Source of the DNA: Nitriliruptoraceae bacterium
GTDB taxonomy: Bacteria > Actinomycetota > Nitriliruptoria > Nitriliruptorales > Nitriliruptoraceae
Length of the DNA stretch: 64,000 nucleotides
Reading direction: 5' to 3'
NCBI GenBank assembly: GCA_003565155.1
Contig: PXDB01000043.1
Location: forward strand, 1-64,000
The notes under the pieces were generated by a model that saw only the letters and a program-made list of their open reading frames with translations, had not been told where the DNA came from and did no database searches. Within the stretch, counting starts at the first letter, position 1. Each line of letters starts with the position of its first letter. A program made the position numbers and the translations under genes. Below are positions 41,901-49,831 of the stretch, piece after piece.

Positions 41901-43641
41901 CCGTTTCCGGACCCGCTGGAGCGAGCTCGACCTCGACTGCCGGATGAAGCAGGTCGCCTCCGGGCGCTTCGGGGTCACCCCGGAGTACCTGGCCAACGCC
42001 CACCTGCTGCAGATCAAGATCGCCCAGGGGTCCAAGCCCGGCGAGGGCGGTCAGATCCCCGGGCACAAGGTCACCGACGAGATCGCGCGGCTGCGGCACA
42101 CCACACCGGGTGTGACCCTGATCAGCCCGCCGCCGCACCACGACATCTACTCGATCGAGGACCTCGCCCAGCTGATCTTCGACCTCAAGCAGGTCAACCC
42201 CGAGGCGCTGGTCGACGTCAAGCTCGTGGCGGAGGCCGGCATCGGCACCGTGGCGGCGGGCGTGGTCAAGGCCCTGGCCGACTCGATCCACATCTCCGGC
42301 AACGACGGTGGCACGGGAGCCTCGCCGCTGTCCTCCATCCAGCACGCCGGGCTGCCCTGGGAGCTCGGTCTGGCCGAGGTCCAGCAGCGCCTCAGGGAGA
42401 ACCAGCTGCGCGGTCGGGTCAAGCTGCGGGTGGACGGCGGGTTCAAGACCGGTCATGACGTGCTGCTGGCCGCGCTGCTCGGCGCGGACGAGTACTCCTT
42501 CGGCACGGCCGCGCTGTTCGCCGAGGGGTGCATCATGGCCCGCGCCTGCCACCGCGATACCTGCCCGGTGGGCATCGCCACCCAGCGCCGGGATCTGCGG
42601 GACAAGTTCGCCGGTACCCCGGACATGGTCGCGGCCTACCTGACCATGGTCGCCGAGGAGGTGCGTGGCCTGCTCGCCGAGCTCGGCTACCGGTCACTGG
42701 ATGAGGTCATCGGGCGGGTCGACCTGCTGGAGCGCAAGCCCGACCTCACCGGCAAGGCCGAGCGCATCGACGTGGCACCGCTGCTGCACGATCCCGGTAT
42801 CGGCCAGCGCCGGTTCACCGGTCGGGTGGCGATCCAGGATCCCCGCAGCGAACTCGGCGACCGGGTGTTCGCCGACGCGCTCGAGACCATCTTCCTCGGC
42901 GGTATCACGGAGTTCACCTACCCCATCTCCAACGCCGACCGCACCATCGGTGCGCGGATCGGCGGTGCCGTCGGCCTCGAGTTCGGTGAGGAGGACCCGC
43001 CGGGGCTCGCGCGGTTGCGGTTCACGGGCGCCGCAGGCCAGTCCTTCGGCGCCTTCACCAGCCGCGGGGTGGAGCTGGCCCTCGACGGCGAGGCCAACGA
43101 CTACGTCGGCAAGGGGCTCGGTGGCGGACGCATCGTGATCCGTGCGCCCGAGGACGACGCCGGCGATCCCGTCCTGCTGGGCAACACCGTGCTGTACGGG
43201 GCCACCGCCGGGCAGCTGTTCGTCGCCGGCCGTGCCGGTGAGCGCTTCGCGGTCCGCAACTCCGGCGCCACGGCGGTGGTGGAGGGCACCGGTGACCACG
43301 CCTGCGAGTACATGACCGGTGGGACCGTGGTGGTGCTGGGGCCGACGGGCCACAACATCGGCGCGGGCATGAGCGGCGGTGAGTGCATCGTGCACGACCC
43401 GCGCGGCGAGGTACTGGCACGGGTCAACCGCCAGCTCGTCGAGGCCCGCCGTCCCGACGGCGGCCAGCTCGAACGGGTCCGTGCGCTGGTGGAGGAGCAC
43501 GCCACCGTCACGGGCTCACCCCGGGCACGGCGGCTGCTCTCGGAGTGGCACGCCACCGCCGAGCACCTGTGGCGGATCGCGCCCAAGACCGAGATGGACC
43601 GGGTGGCCTCCGCGGAGACCGCAGGGGCCAAGGCGGACTGA
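38983..43641 (+). CDS. gltB: Glutamate synthase (ferredoxin or NADPH) large subunit
   Basis: Transfers the amide nitrogen of glutamine to 2-oxoglutarate. Length 1552. The class II amidotransferase nucleophile is the Cys in DACGIGFV, exposed by removing about 26 propeptide residues; its domain runs to about 425. The central domain, FMN-binding synthase domain (about 790-1190) and GXGXG beta-helix domain (about 1240-1500) follow. The 3Fe-4S ligands are in CHRDTCPVG. GTG 38983 with GGAG upstream gives VTEHARTL. No gltD follows; the electron donor could be ferredoxin or a subunit encoded elsewhere. The 1205-aa antisense ORF is a shadow. Confidence 0.96.
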   Translation: MTEHARTLPVPRPSTFGFDPAAERDACGIGFVAHVDGRPRRSIVEMALGGLCGVKHRGAVAADARSGDGAGVLTQIPRQLAAEWAASLSGAPVEPARTGLAMLFLQAGDDDAARAAREQAQEAFADACAEEGVELCGFREVPTVPEAIGEMALAAQPALVQPVMLRPEHADDRAAERLAYRVRRRARKACEAAGVRFYAASCSFLTVTYKAMADADQLDAFYPDLSDPRYTSALVIFHSRFSTNTAPSWERAQPFRTLCHNGEINTIDGNLNLMRAREGQFVPGQLSVDGVDWAAPELLPPVIDHDQSDSAKLDAALELLVLGGRDLRHAQAMLVPQVWEGARDLEPSVRDFYRYHSCLVEPWDGPAGLIFTDGTRVAAGLDRNGLRPLRYHVCEDGTVVASSEVGAVTTSLPTDAPDHHGQVRRERLGPGQMLCVDPAEGGLQEDREIKLRLGARAPYGRWLSERLTPVRAGQPAEGVPTDLVQRQLAFGITKEEIISILRPMATQGRETTSSMGDDTPIEALSHVRRPVSHFLKQRFAQVTNPPIDHYRESEVMSLRTLLGPRASILTETPQAAELLELGSFFLYPEGLQRIVLSADLPFDVQAVDATFPVTDGPDGLAAALERLGDEAVAHVRAGAGVVVVSDVGVLAERARVPILLAVGAVHQRLLAENLRTSTSLVAETDEARETHDAATLLGYGADAIVPRLVLNTIADLADEGRIGGDNPSASVAQERYRNALEDGVLKIMSKMGISVLDSYRSAQIFECLGLGQDVIDTCFTGTTSTLGGLTLADLGAEVLAQHAEAFPEPGEDGEVALPSLSSPGIIKWRKGGEFHDMSKPVVDALHDTLGLGRTASTDPFRLDGVGVGTEVDGTTAALLRTAADQGRDDLYAHFSRTVRARPPAYPRDFLAPVGDGAAVPLEEVEPVSAITARFSTGAMSHGALSAEAHETLAAALNMIGGRANSGEGGEDPARFRTRWSELDLDCRMKQVASGRFGVTPEYLANAHLLQIKIAQGSKPGEGGQIPGHKVTDEIARLRHTTPGVTLISPPPHHDIYSIEDLAQLIFDLKQVNPEALVDVKLVAEAGIGTVAAGVVKALADSIHISGNDGGTGASPLSSIQHAGLPWELGLAEVQQRLRENQLRGRVKLRVDGGFKTGHDVLLAALLGADEYSFGTAALFAEGCIMARACHRDTCPVGIATQRRDLRDKFAGTPDMVAAYLTMVAEEVRGLLAELGYRSLDEVIGRVDLLERKPDLTGKAERIDVAPLLHDPGIGQRRFTGRVAIQDPRSELGDRVFADALETIFLGGITEFTYPISNADRTIGARIGGAVGLEFGEEDPPGLARLRFTGAAGQSFGAFTSRGVELALDGEANDYVGKGLGGGRIVIRAPEDDAGDPVLLGNTVLYGATAGQLFVAGRAGERFAVRNSGATAVVEGTGDHACEYMTGGTVVVLGPTGHNIGAGMSGGECIVHDPRGEVLARVNRQLVEARRPDGGQLERVRALVEEHATVTGSPRARRLLSEWHATAEHLWRIAPKTEMDRVASAETAGAKAD

Positions 43642-43649
43642 CCGACCCC

Positions 43650-43683
43650 GGCGGGCGGTCCGCAGCACCACGGTCCTCCCGCC
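43650..43683 (+). terminator. Possible terminator hairpin after gltB
   Basis: Arms GGCGGGCGG and CCTCCCGCC pair with one mismatch around a 16-base loop, 8 bases after the gltB stop. No T-tract follows. It could end gltB transcription before the peptidase gene. Confidence 0.35.
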
Positions 43684-43816
43684 CACCAGCCGCAAGGCGC
43701 GCGCGCATCGCACCCCGGACGGTGGCCGGTCGGGTGGTCTCGGGGGTGACCGCCGACCTGCTGGCTATCCTCCGCCCCCGCCGGCCCACCGTTCCCCACG
43801 CCGCGGCAGGACTCCC

Positions 43817-44998
43817 GTGTCACCTCGCTTCCCGCACCTCGGTGCCCTGCTCGCAGCGGTGCTCGGCGTCGCCGTGCTCGTCGGGTTCGCGACCAGCGAT
43901 GACGCCCGGGCCGACGAACTCGAGCGCATCGAGTCCGACATCGACGACGTGCGCGAGGAACGGGAGGCGGTCCAGGACCGCATCGACCGCGCCACCCGTG
44001 CCTACGAGGACCTGGTCCAGCGGATCGCCCTGCTGGAGGAGGACAACGCGGCGCTCGAGGCGGAGGTGGAGGCCCTCGGCCGCGACCTCGTCGAGCTCGA
44101 CGAAGCGGTGACCGACCGGTTGCGGGCGGTGTTCAAGCACGGGTCCAACATCGACCCCCTGACGGTGTTCCTCGCCAGCGAGGATCCCCAGTCGGCCCTG
44201 ACCCGTGCCGAGACGGTGCAACGTGCCGTCGCGGCGGACCGTGGGCGGACCGAGGAGCTGGTCGCGGCCCAGGACCGCTACGACGCGGCCGCTGCACGGC
44301 TCGAGGAGCGGCGCGACGAGCTCGACGACGCCCGCGACGAGCAGGCCGCGACGCGCGAGGAGCTCCAGGCCGGGTACGAGGCCCTGGGTGCCGAGCTCAG
44401 CGACCTCGAGGACGAGCGGCGCGAGGAGCAGGAGCGCCTCGAGCAGCAACGCCGTGAGCGGGAACGTCAGGAGCGCCTCGAGCAAGAGCGCCGCGAGCGC
44501 GAGGCCGCCGCGCAGCAGAGCAGCGGTGGGGGCGGCTCCTCCGGTGGCGGGAGCTCCTCCTCCACCACCACGACCTCCGCGCCCGCGCGCACCTCGGGAT
44601 CGGGGATGGCCTGCCCCCTCGACCAGCCGCGCTCGTTCATCGACTCCTGGGGCCACCCCCGTTCCGGGGGGCGGGCCCACCGTGGCACCGACCTGATGGG
44701 TCCGCTCGGCATCCCGGTGCGCGCCATCACCGACGGGGTGTGGGACATCCAGAGCCCGGGGCGCAGCGCAGGGCTGTGGGCGATCCTTCGGGCATCGAAC
44801 GGCGACCAGTTCTGGTACATGCACCTCGACAGCCACACGGTCGCCGACGGCGCGCGTGTCTCGGCGGGGCAGCAGGTGGGGACCAACGGCTCCACGGGGA
44901 ACGCCACCGCCGGGGCCGAGCACGTCCACTTCGAGCACCACCCGGGTGGGGGGCGGGCCATCAACCCCTACCCGCTGCTGCGCTCGGTCTGCGGCTGA
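43817..44998 (+). CDS. Secreted coiled-coil M23 peptidase (EnvC/NlpD-like)
   Basis: A 393-residue exported protein. The signal peptide ends near residue 32 (VGFATSDDARA). A long coiled coil (about 33-235, ELERIESDIDDVREE through EQERLEQQRRERERQ) is followed by a Gly/Ser/Thr linker and an M23 metallopeptidase-fold domain: HRGTDLMGPLG supplies HxxxD, and HVHFEHHP supplies HxH. All zinc ligands are present, so it may be an active peptidoglycan endopeptidase or an amidase activator. GTG 43817 is chosen from the signal peptide; the track begins at 43379 inside gltB. Confidence 0.88.
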   Translation: MSPRFPHLGALLAAVLGVAVLVGFATSDDARADELERIESDIDDVREEREAVQDRIDRATRAYEDLVQRIALLEEDNAALEAEVEALGRDLVELDEAVTDRLRAVFKHGSNIDPLTVFLASEDPQSALTRAETVQRAVAADRGRTEELVAAQDRYDAAAARLEERRDELDDARDEQAATREELQAGYEALGAELSDLEDERREEQERLEQQRRERERQERLEQERREREAAAQQSSGGGGSSGGGSSSSTTTTSAPARTSGSGMACPLDQPRSFIDSWGHPRSGGRAHRGTDLMGPLGIPVRAITDGVWDIQSPGRSAGLWAILRASNGDQFWYMHLDSHTVADGARVSAGQQVGTNGSTGNATAGAEHVHFEHHPGGGRAINPYPLLRSVCG

Positions 44999-45249
44999 GG
45001 CGGGCAGCCCCGGGCAGGTCCGGTCCAGCCGGCACCCGGGGCGCTGGTCAGCGCACCGTGGCGGCGCCCCGACGGGATCCGGGGGCTGACCCGCCGAGTG
45101 GGACGAGGTCGGCCACGGGCGGTAGGTTCGGGACCAGTCCGGTGGTGCCGGTACGACCCCGTCCCGATGGCAGGGCACGGCGCGCCGGCAGAGGACGCGC
45201 ACACCCGCGCGAAGGAGATGAACGACGTGGCTGACCGGCAGGTGGGGCG
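44999..45249. other. 251-bp spacer upstream of korA
   Basis: Contains the likely promoter of the korAB operon and the mini-ORF described separately. No hairpin or promoter boxes convincing enough to annotate. Confidence 0.4.
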
Positions 45250-45253
45250 ATGA
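45227..45253 (+). CDS. Possible 8-codon leader ORF coupled to korA
   Basis: AAGGAG is followed nine bases later by GTG, opening VADRQVGR and a stop whose TGA overlaps the korA ATG as ATGA. An ATG nine bases earlier is in the same frame but too close to the ribosome site. The korA start itself has only a mediocre purine stretch (GGTGGGG), so reinitiation from this mini-ORF could help translation. It may also be coincidental. Confidence 0.3.
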   Translation: MADRQVGR

Positions 45254-47142
45254 GCGACACCAGCACAGCGCAGCGGGAACGGATCCAGCTGTCCAACGCC
45301 GTCGTGCGGTTCGCCGGCGACTCGGGCGACGGGATGCAGCTGACCGGGGACCGGTTCACGACCCAGACGGCGCTCGCGGGCAACGACCTGGCCACGTTGC
45401 CGGACTTCCCCGCGGAGATCCGGGCGCCCGCCGGGACCCTGGCCGGGGTGAGCTCGTTCCAGCTGCACTTCTCCGACCAGGACATCCACACCCCCGGTGA
45501 CGCGCCGGACGTGCTCGTGGCGATGAACCCCGCCGCGCTGCACAAGCACCTCAGCGCGCTCAAGCCAGGCGGCATCGTGATCGTCAACACCGACGCGTTC
45601 ACGGAGCGGAACCTGCAGAAGGCGGGGTACGAAGAATCACCGCTGGAGGACAACACGCTCACCGACTACCAGCTGCACGAGGTCCCGATCACCGAGCTGA
45701 CCCTGCGAGCGCTGGAAGGACACATCGAGCGGGGTGAACTGAACAAGAAGGAGGCCGAGCGGTGCAAGAACATGCTCGCGCTCGGGCTGGTGTCGTGGAT
45801 GTACCACCGTCCGATCGACGAGACGGAGGGGTGGCTGGAGGACAAGTTCGCCGCCAAGCCCGCGATCGCCGACGCGAACGTGACGGCGCTGCGGGCCGGC
45901 TGGAACTACGGCGACACCACGGAGGCCTTCGCCTTCACCTACGAGGTCAAGGCCGCCAAGCTCGCTCCCGGTCGCTACCGCAACATCACCGGCAACCAGG
46001 CCATGGCCTACGGGCTGGTGGCCGCCAGCGTCCGCAGTGCGCTCCCCCTGTTCTACGGCTCCTACCCGATCACCCCGGCGTCCGACATCCTGCATGAGCT
46101 CGCGAAGCTGAAGCACTTCGGTGTGGCCACCTACCAGGCGGAGGACGAGATCGCCGCGATGGGCTCGGTCATCGGCGCCGCCTTCGGCGGCTCGCTCGCG
46201 GTGACCGCGTCATCGGGCCCGGGTATCGCGCTGAAGACCGAGGCGATGGGGCTGGCGACCATCACCGAACTGCCGATGCTCGTCATCGACGTGCAGCGTG
46301 GTGGTCCATCGACCGGTCTGCCCACCAAGACCGAACAGTCCGACCTGTTCCAGGTCCTCTACGGCCGCAACGGGGAAGCACCGATCCCGGTCCTGGCCGC
46401 GGCGTCGCCCGCGGACTGCTTCCACATCAGCCTCGAGGCCGCCCGCATCGCGCTGACCTACCGGACCCCGGTGGTGGTGCTCTCCGACGGCTACCTGGCC
46501 AACTCGGCGGAGCCCTGGATGCTCCCCGACATCGACGAGCTCCCGGACCTCACCACCGCGTTCAGCTTCACCACCGAACCGAACCGAGCGGACGGCAGCT
46601 TCGTGCCCTTCCTCCGGGACGAGGACACCCTCGCCCGGCCGTGGGCCCTGCCGGGGACACCGGGACTCGAGCACCGCCTCGGTGGGATCGAGAAGGAGGA
46701 GGAGACCGGCCACATCTCCTACGACCCCGCGAACCACCACGCGATGACCGAGATGCGTTACGCCCGGCTCGAACGCATCGGCGCGCAGCTACCGCCGCTC
46801 GAGGTCGAGGACCCGGACGGGGATGCGGAGGTGCTGGTCATCGGCTGGGGTTCCACCCTGGGGCCGATCCAGGCCGCCTGCCACCAGCTCCGACAGCGGG
46901 GTCGGAAGGTCGCGCGGGTGCACCTGCGGCACCTCGCGCCCCTCCACCCCGACCTCGAGGAGGTGCTCGGGCGGTACCGCACCGTGGTGTGTCCGGAGAA
47001 CAACATGGGCCAGCTCGCGATGCTGCTCAGGGCCCGCACCCTGGTGGACGTCAAGAGCTACGACCGCGTGACCGGCCAGCCCTTCGCCGCGACCGAGCTG
47101 GCTGCCGTCATCGAGCGCTACGGCTGGGGAGAGCAGGCATGA
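45250..47142 (+). CDS. korA: 2-oxoglutarate:ferredoxin oxidoreductase, fused gamma-alpha subunit
   Basis: Part of the KorAB complex that oxidatively decarboxylates 2-oxoglutarate to succinyl-CoA with ferredoxin, the TCA route used by mycobacteria and relatives. The 630 residues comprise an N-terminal gamma domain (FAGDSGDGMQLTGDRF, about 1-200), the alpha pyrimidine-binding domain (YGSYPITPASDILHEL, ASSGPGIALKTEAMG, VQRGGPSTGLPTK) and a C-terminal transketolase-C-like domain. ATG 45250; the stop overlaps korB. Other 2-oxoacid specificities are possible but the two-gene, no-ferredoxin-subunit form favours Kor. Confidence 0.93.
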   Translation: MSDTSTAQRERIQLSNAVVRFAGDSGDGMQLTGDRFTTQTALAGNDLATLPDFPAEIRAPAGTLAGVSSFQLHFSDQDIHTPGDAPDVLVAMNPAALHKHLSALKPGGIVIVNTDAFTERNLQKAGYEESPLEDNTLTDYQLHEVPITELTLRALEGHIERGELNKKEAERCKNMLALGLVSWMYHRPIDETEGWLEDKFAAKPAIADANVTALRAGWNYGDTTEAFAFTYEVKAAKLAPGRYRNITGNQAMAYGLVAASVRSALPLFYGSYPITPASDILHELAKLKHFGVATYQAEDEIAAMGSVIGAAFGGSLAVTASSGPGIALKTEAMGLATITELPMLVIDVQRGGPSTGLPTKTEQSDLFQVLYGRNGEAPIPVLAAASPADCFHISLEAARIALTYRTPVVVLSDGYLANSAEPWMLPDIDELPDLTTAFSFTTEPNRADGSFVPFLRDEDTLARPWALPGTPGLEHRLGGIEKEEETGHISYDPANHHAMTEMRYARLERIGAQLPPLEVEDPDGDAEVLVIGWGSTLGPIQAACHQLRQRGRKVARVHLRHLAPLHPDLEEVLGRYRTVVCPENNMGQLAMLLRARTLVDVKSYDRVTGQPFAATELAAVIERYGWGEQA

Positions 47143-48155
47143 CGACCAACGAACGCACGCTCACCAAGAGGGACTTCACCTCCGACCGCGAGGTGCGCTG
47201 GTGCCCGGGCTGCGGTGACTACGCGATCCTGGCCACGGTGCAGTCCCTGCTGGCCGAGGTCGGCGCCGTCCCGGAGAAGACGGTGTTCATCTCCGGGATC
47301 GGGTGCTCGTCCCGGTTCCCCTACTACATGGACACCTACGGCTTCCACTCGATCCACGGGCGGGCCCCGACGCTGGCGACGGGGCTGGCCATCACCCGCC
47401 CTGACCTCGACATCTGGATCGTCACCGGGGACGGCGACGGGCTGTCCATCGGTGGCAACCACCTGATGCACACCCTGCGGCGCAACGTCAACGTCAACAT
47501 CCTGCTGTTCAACAACGAGATCTACGGCCTGACCAAGGGCCAGTACTCACCGACCTCGCCGCTGGGGTCGACGCACAAGTCGACGCCGATGGGCTCCCTG
47601 GACCGTCCGATCAACCCGGTGTCGCTCGCGCTGGGCGTGGAGGCCACCTTCGTCGGCCGCTCCATCGACACCGACCGCAAGCACCTCACCGAGGTCCTCA
47701 AGGGCGCGTACGAGCACCGTGGGTCGTCCTTCGTGGAGATCTACCAGAACTGCAACATCTTCAACGACGGTGCCTTCGCGGCGCTGAAGGACCCCGACAA
47801 GAAGGACCTGAACCAGATCCGGTTGCAGGCGGGCGAGCCGATCACCTTCGGGCCCGACGGTGAGCGTGCCGTGGTGGCGGAGTCGGACGGCTCGATGTCC
47901 ATCGTGCCCACCGAGGAGGCGGGGGACCGGGTCGTGGTCCACGACCCGGCCCGTGACGAGCCGACCACGGCCTTCGCGCTGTCCCGGCTGGCGCTCAACC
48001 CGACCGGGCCCACCCCCATCGGCATCTTCCGCGACGTCGACCGGCCGGTCTACGACGACCAGCTGCGGGCCCAGGTCGATGCGGCCAAGCAGCAGCGTGG
48101 CGAGGGTGAACTCACGGCGCTGCTCGACAGCGGCAACGTCTGGGACGTGCTCTGA
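47139..48155 (+). CDS. korB: 2-oxoglutarate:ferredoxin oxidoreductase, beta (thiamine-PP) subunit
   Basis: The catalytic TPP and 4Fe-4S subunit of KorAB. The 338 residues include WCPGCGDY and GIGCSSRFPYY as cluster ligands, the TPP motif VTGDGDGLSIGGNHLMH ending in NNEIYGLTKGQYSPTS, and a later Cys in QNCNIFND. ATG 47139 overlaps the korA TGA by four bases, ensuring stoichiometric translation. No dedicated ferredoxin gene is adjacent; one elsewhere must accept electrons. It also raises the possibility of reductive carboxylation if ferredoxin is reduced enough, though nothing here indicates this. Confidence 0.95.
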   Translation: MTTNERTLTKRDFTSDREVRWCPGCGDYAILATVQSLLAEVGAVPEKTVFISGIGCSSRFPYYMDTYGFHSIHGRAPTLATGLAITRPDLDIWIVTGDGDGLSIGGNHLMHTLRRNVNVNILLFNNEIYGLTKGQYSPTSPLGSTHKSTPMGSLDRPINPVSLALGVEATFVGRSIDTDRKHLTEVLKGAYEHRGSSFVEIYQNCNIFNDGAFAALKDPDKKDLNQIRLQAGEPITFGPDGERAVVAESDGSMSIVPTEEAGDRVVVHDPARDEPTTAFALSRLALNPTGPTPIGIFRDVDRPVYDDQLRAQVDAAKQQRGEGELTALLDSGNVWDVL

Positions 48156-48200
48156 GCTGGCGGAGCGGCATGGTCGGCGACACCGCTGCACCGGCCGCTC

Positions 48201-48300
48201 CTGCCACCTCGGCCCGGGTCCTGCCGCCGCAGGCCGGGTCCTGCTACCTCGGCCCTGGTGCTGCCGCCTCAGCCGGGGTCCTGCCGCCTCAGGCCGGGTC
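48201..48300. repeat. Five 20-bp tandem repeats between korB and MFS gene
   Basis: Exact 20-base periodicity, with units like CTGCCGCCTCAGGCCGGGTC at 48201, 48221, 48241, 48261 and 48281. The third differs most; units 1 and 3 share CACCTCGG/TACCTCGG, hinting at a 40-base higher-order unit. The stop of the convergent MFS gene falls in the last copy. Confidence 0.85.
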
Positions 48301-49722
48301 CTCGCGCTCCGCGACGGGCGGCGCGGTATCGCCCGGAGGTGCGGTGCGGTCGGCGGGATCGTCCGGCAGGCGGGGCGGGGCCTCGGGGACCAGCAGCACG
48401 GAGACGTAGACGATCTGGGCCGCCAGGGCGCCGAAGCCGGCGAGCGCGAGGCCGACGCCGGCCGACATCGGCACGGCGGTGGGGATGATGGCGCCCACCA
48501 CCCACGCCACGGAGAACACCGTCTCCGACCGGGTGAAGGCTGCCCCGCGGCGGCCTGCCGGCACCGATGCCTGGAGCAGGCCGTCGAAGGCGAGCTTCGC
48601 GAACCCCCAAGCGATCCCGGCGACACCGGCCACCGCGGCTGCCGCCACCAGCCCGAACCACTGACCGGCCGAGAAGGCTGCTGCGGCGGTCAGCGCCAGG
48701 GCAGCGAGCACGATCGGCTCCTCGCGCACCCGACGCGCGAGCAGTGGTACCAACCGGGAGGCGACGGCGTACCCACCGCCGGCCGCTGCCAGCAGCGCGC
48801 CGAAGTCCAGCAGCCCGGCGTCGGTCTGCTGGAGCTCGAAGGCGAGCAGGAGCAGCAGGAAGCCGTTGCCCACCCGTACCCCCGCGGTGGCCAACTGCGC
48901 CAGGCGTACCTCCCGCGGCAACTGCACCCGCTGCTGCCGTCGCGGGACGCCCACCAGCCGTGTGGCGGCGCCATCAGGTGCAGGTAGGCGACGCCCGAAA
49001 GCGGCCGCTGCGAGCGCCGCGACGGCGCTGAGCGCGAGTGGGCCGTTGGCGTCGAGCCAGGACAGCGCCAGCAGCCCGATCCCGCCAGCAAGACCACCGG
49101 CGAGCACCCCGATCCACGCCAGGCGTGCGTTGGCGGCGACCAGCGCCCGGGGAGCGTCCAGCGCCAGGGGCAGCAGCGCGTTACGGGTGATGCCGTGCAC
49201 CCGGGAGAGCACGAGCAGCATGAAGGCGGCCGGGAACAGCCACAGGCTGTCGAGGCGCCCGAGCGCCGCCAGCGCGAACACCGCGCGACCGAGCGCGGCG
49301 ACGATCAGGGTGGTCCGCGTCGCCATCGGCGCACGGTCCAGGATGCGACCGAGCACGGGGCCGATCACCGCGAAGGGCGCGACGGTCAGCAGGAGGTAGA
49401 GGGCGACGTTGCCGCGGGCCTCGGCGGTGGGGACGGAGAAGAACAGCGTCCCAGCGAGCCCGATGGAGACCAGGGTGTCGGCGGCGGTGGAGAAGACCTG
49501 GGTGATCGCGAGGTTGCGGAAGCCCCTGCCGCCGGTCTCGAACAGCGAGCGCACGCTGCCGGTCAGCTTGCGTGTACCGGCGCGCGAGACCCGGCTCAGG
49601 GAGGAGGTGGCCGGGACGTGCCCCGAGGGCTCCTCCGCCGCCCAGGCGGCGACGCGGTGGTGACGGCGGCCAGGACGGCCGTCGCGGTGCGGCGCACGTG
49701 GGCCGGGGGGATGCTCGCTCAC
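48289..49722 (-). CDS. MFS transporter
   Basis: A 477-residue polytopic membrane protein with about twelve hydrophobic segments. LFFSVPTAEARGNVALYLLL, VIGPVLGRILDRAP and the later AFDGLLQASVPAGRRGAAFTR region resemble MFS antiporters with conserved cytoplasmic loops (GxLxDR-type). A long hydrophilic N-terminus (about 65 residues) precedes helix 1, so a start downstream of GTG 49722 is possible; ribosome-site support is weak. A Pro/Asp-rich end runs into the 20-bp repeats. Substrate unknown. Confidence 0.8.
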   Translation of the reverse strand: MSEHPPGPRAPHRDGRPGRRHHRVAAWAAEEPSGHVPATSSLSRVSRAGTRKLTGSVRSLFETGGRGFRNLAITQVFSTAADTLVSIGLAGTLFFSVPTAEARGNVALYLLLTVAPFAVIGPVLGRILDRAPMATRTTLIVAALGRAVFALAALGRLDSLWLFPAAFMLLVLSRVHGITRNALLPLALDAPRALVAANARLAWIGVLAGGLAGGIGLLALSWLDANGPLALSAVAALAAAAFGRRLPAPDGAATRLVGVPRRQQRVQLPREVRLAQLATAGVRVGNGFLLLLLAFELQQTDAGLLDFGALLAAAGGGYAVASRLVPLLARRVREEPIVLAALALTAAAAFSAGQWFGLVAAAAVAGVAGIAWGFAKLAFDGLLQASVPAGRRGAAFTRSETVFSVAWVVGAIIPTAVPMSAGVGLALAGFGALAAQIVYVSVLLVPEAPPRLPDDPADRTAPPGDTAPPVAEREDPA

Positions 49723-49831
49723 ACCGCAACGCTAGCGCCGACGATGCCGGGTCGGGGAAGCGACCGCCGGTGTTGGTCCGCAGCCGCCGTCTCTGCCAGG
49801 CTCCCGTGCCGAGACGACCGAGGGAACCCAG

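Noticed and set aside
38935-42552. 1205-residue minus-strand ORF antisense to gltB
   Set aside because: It mirrors the GltB codon pattern in the third-position-matched antisense frame; no domain, no ribosome site, and the plus strand has every glutamate synthase motif.
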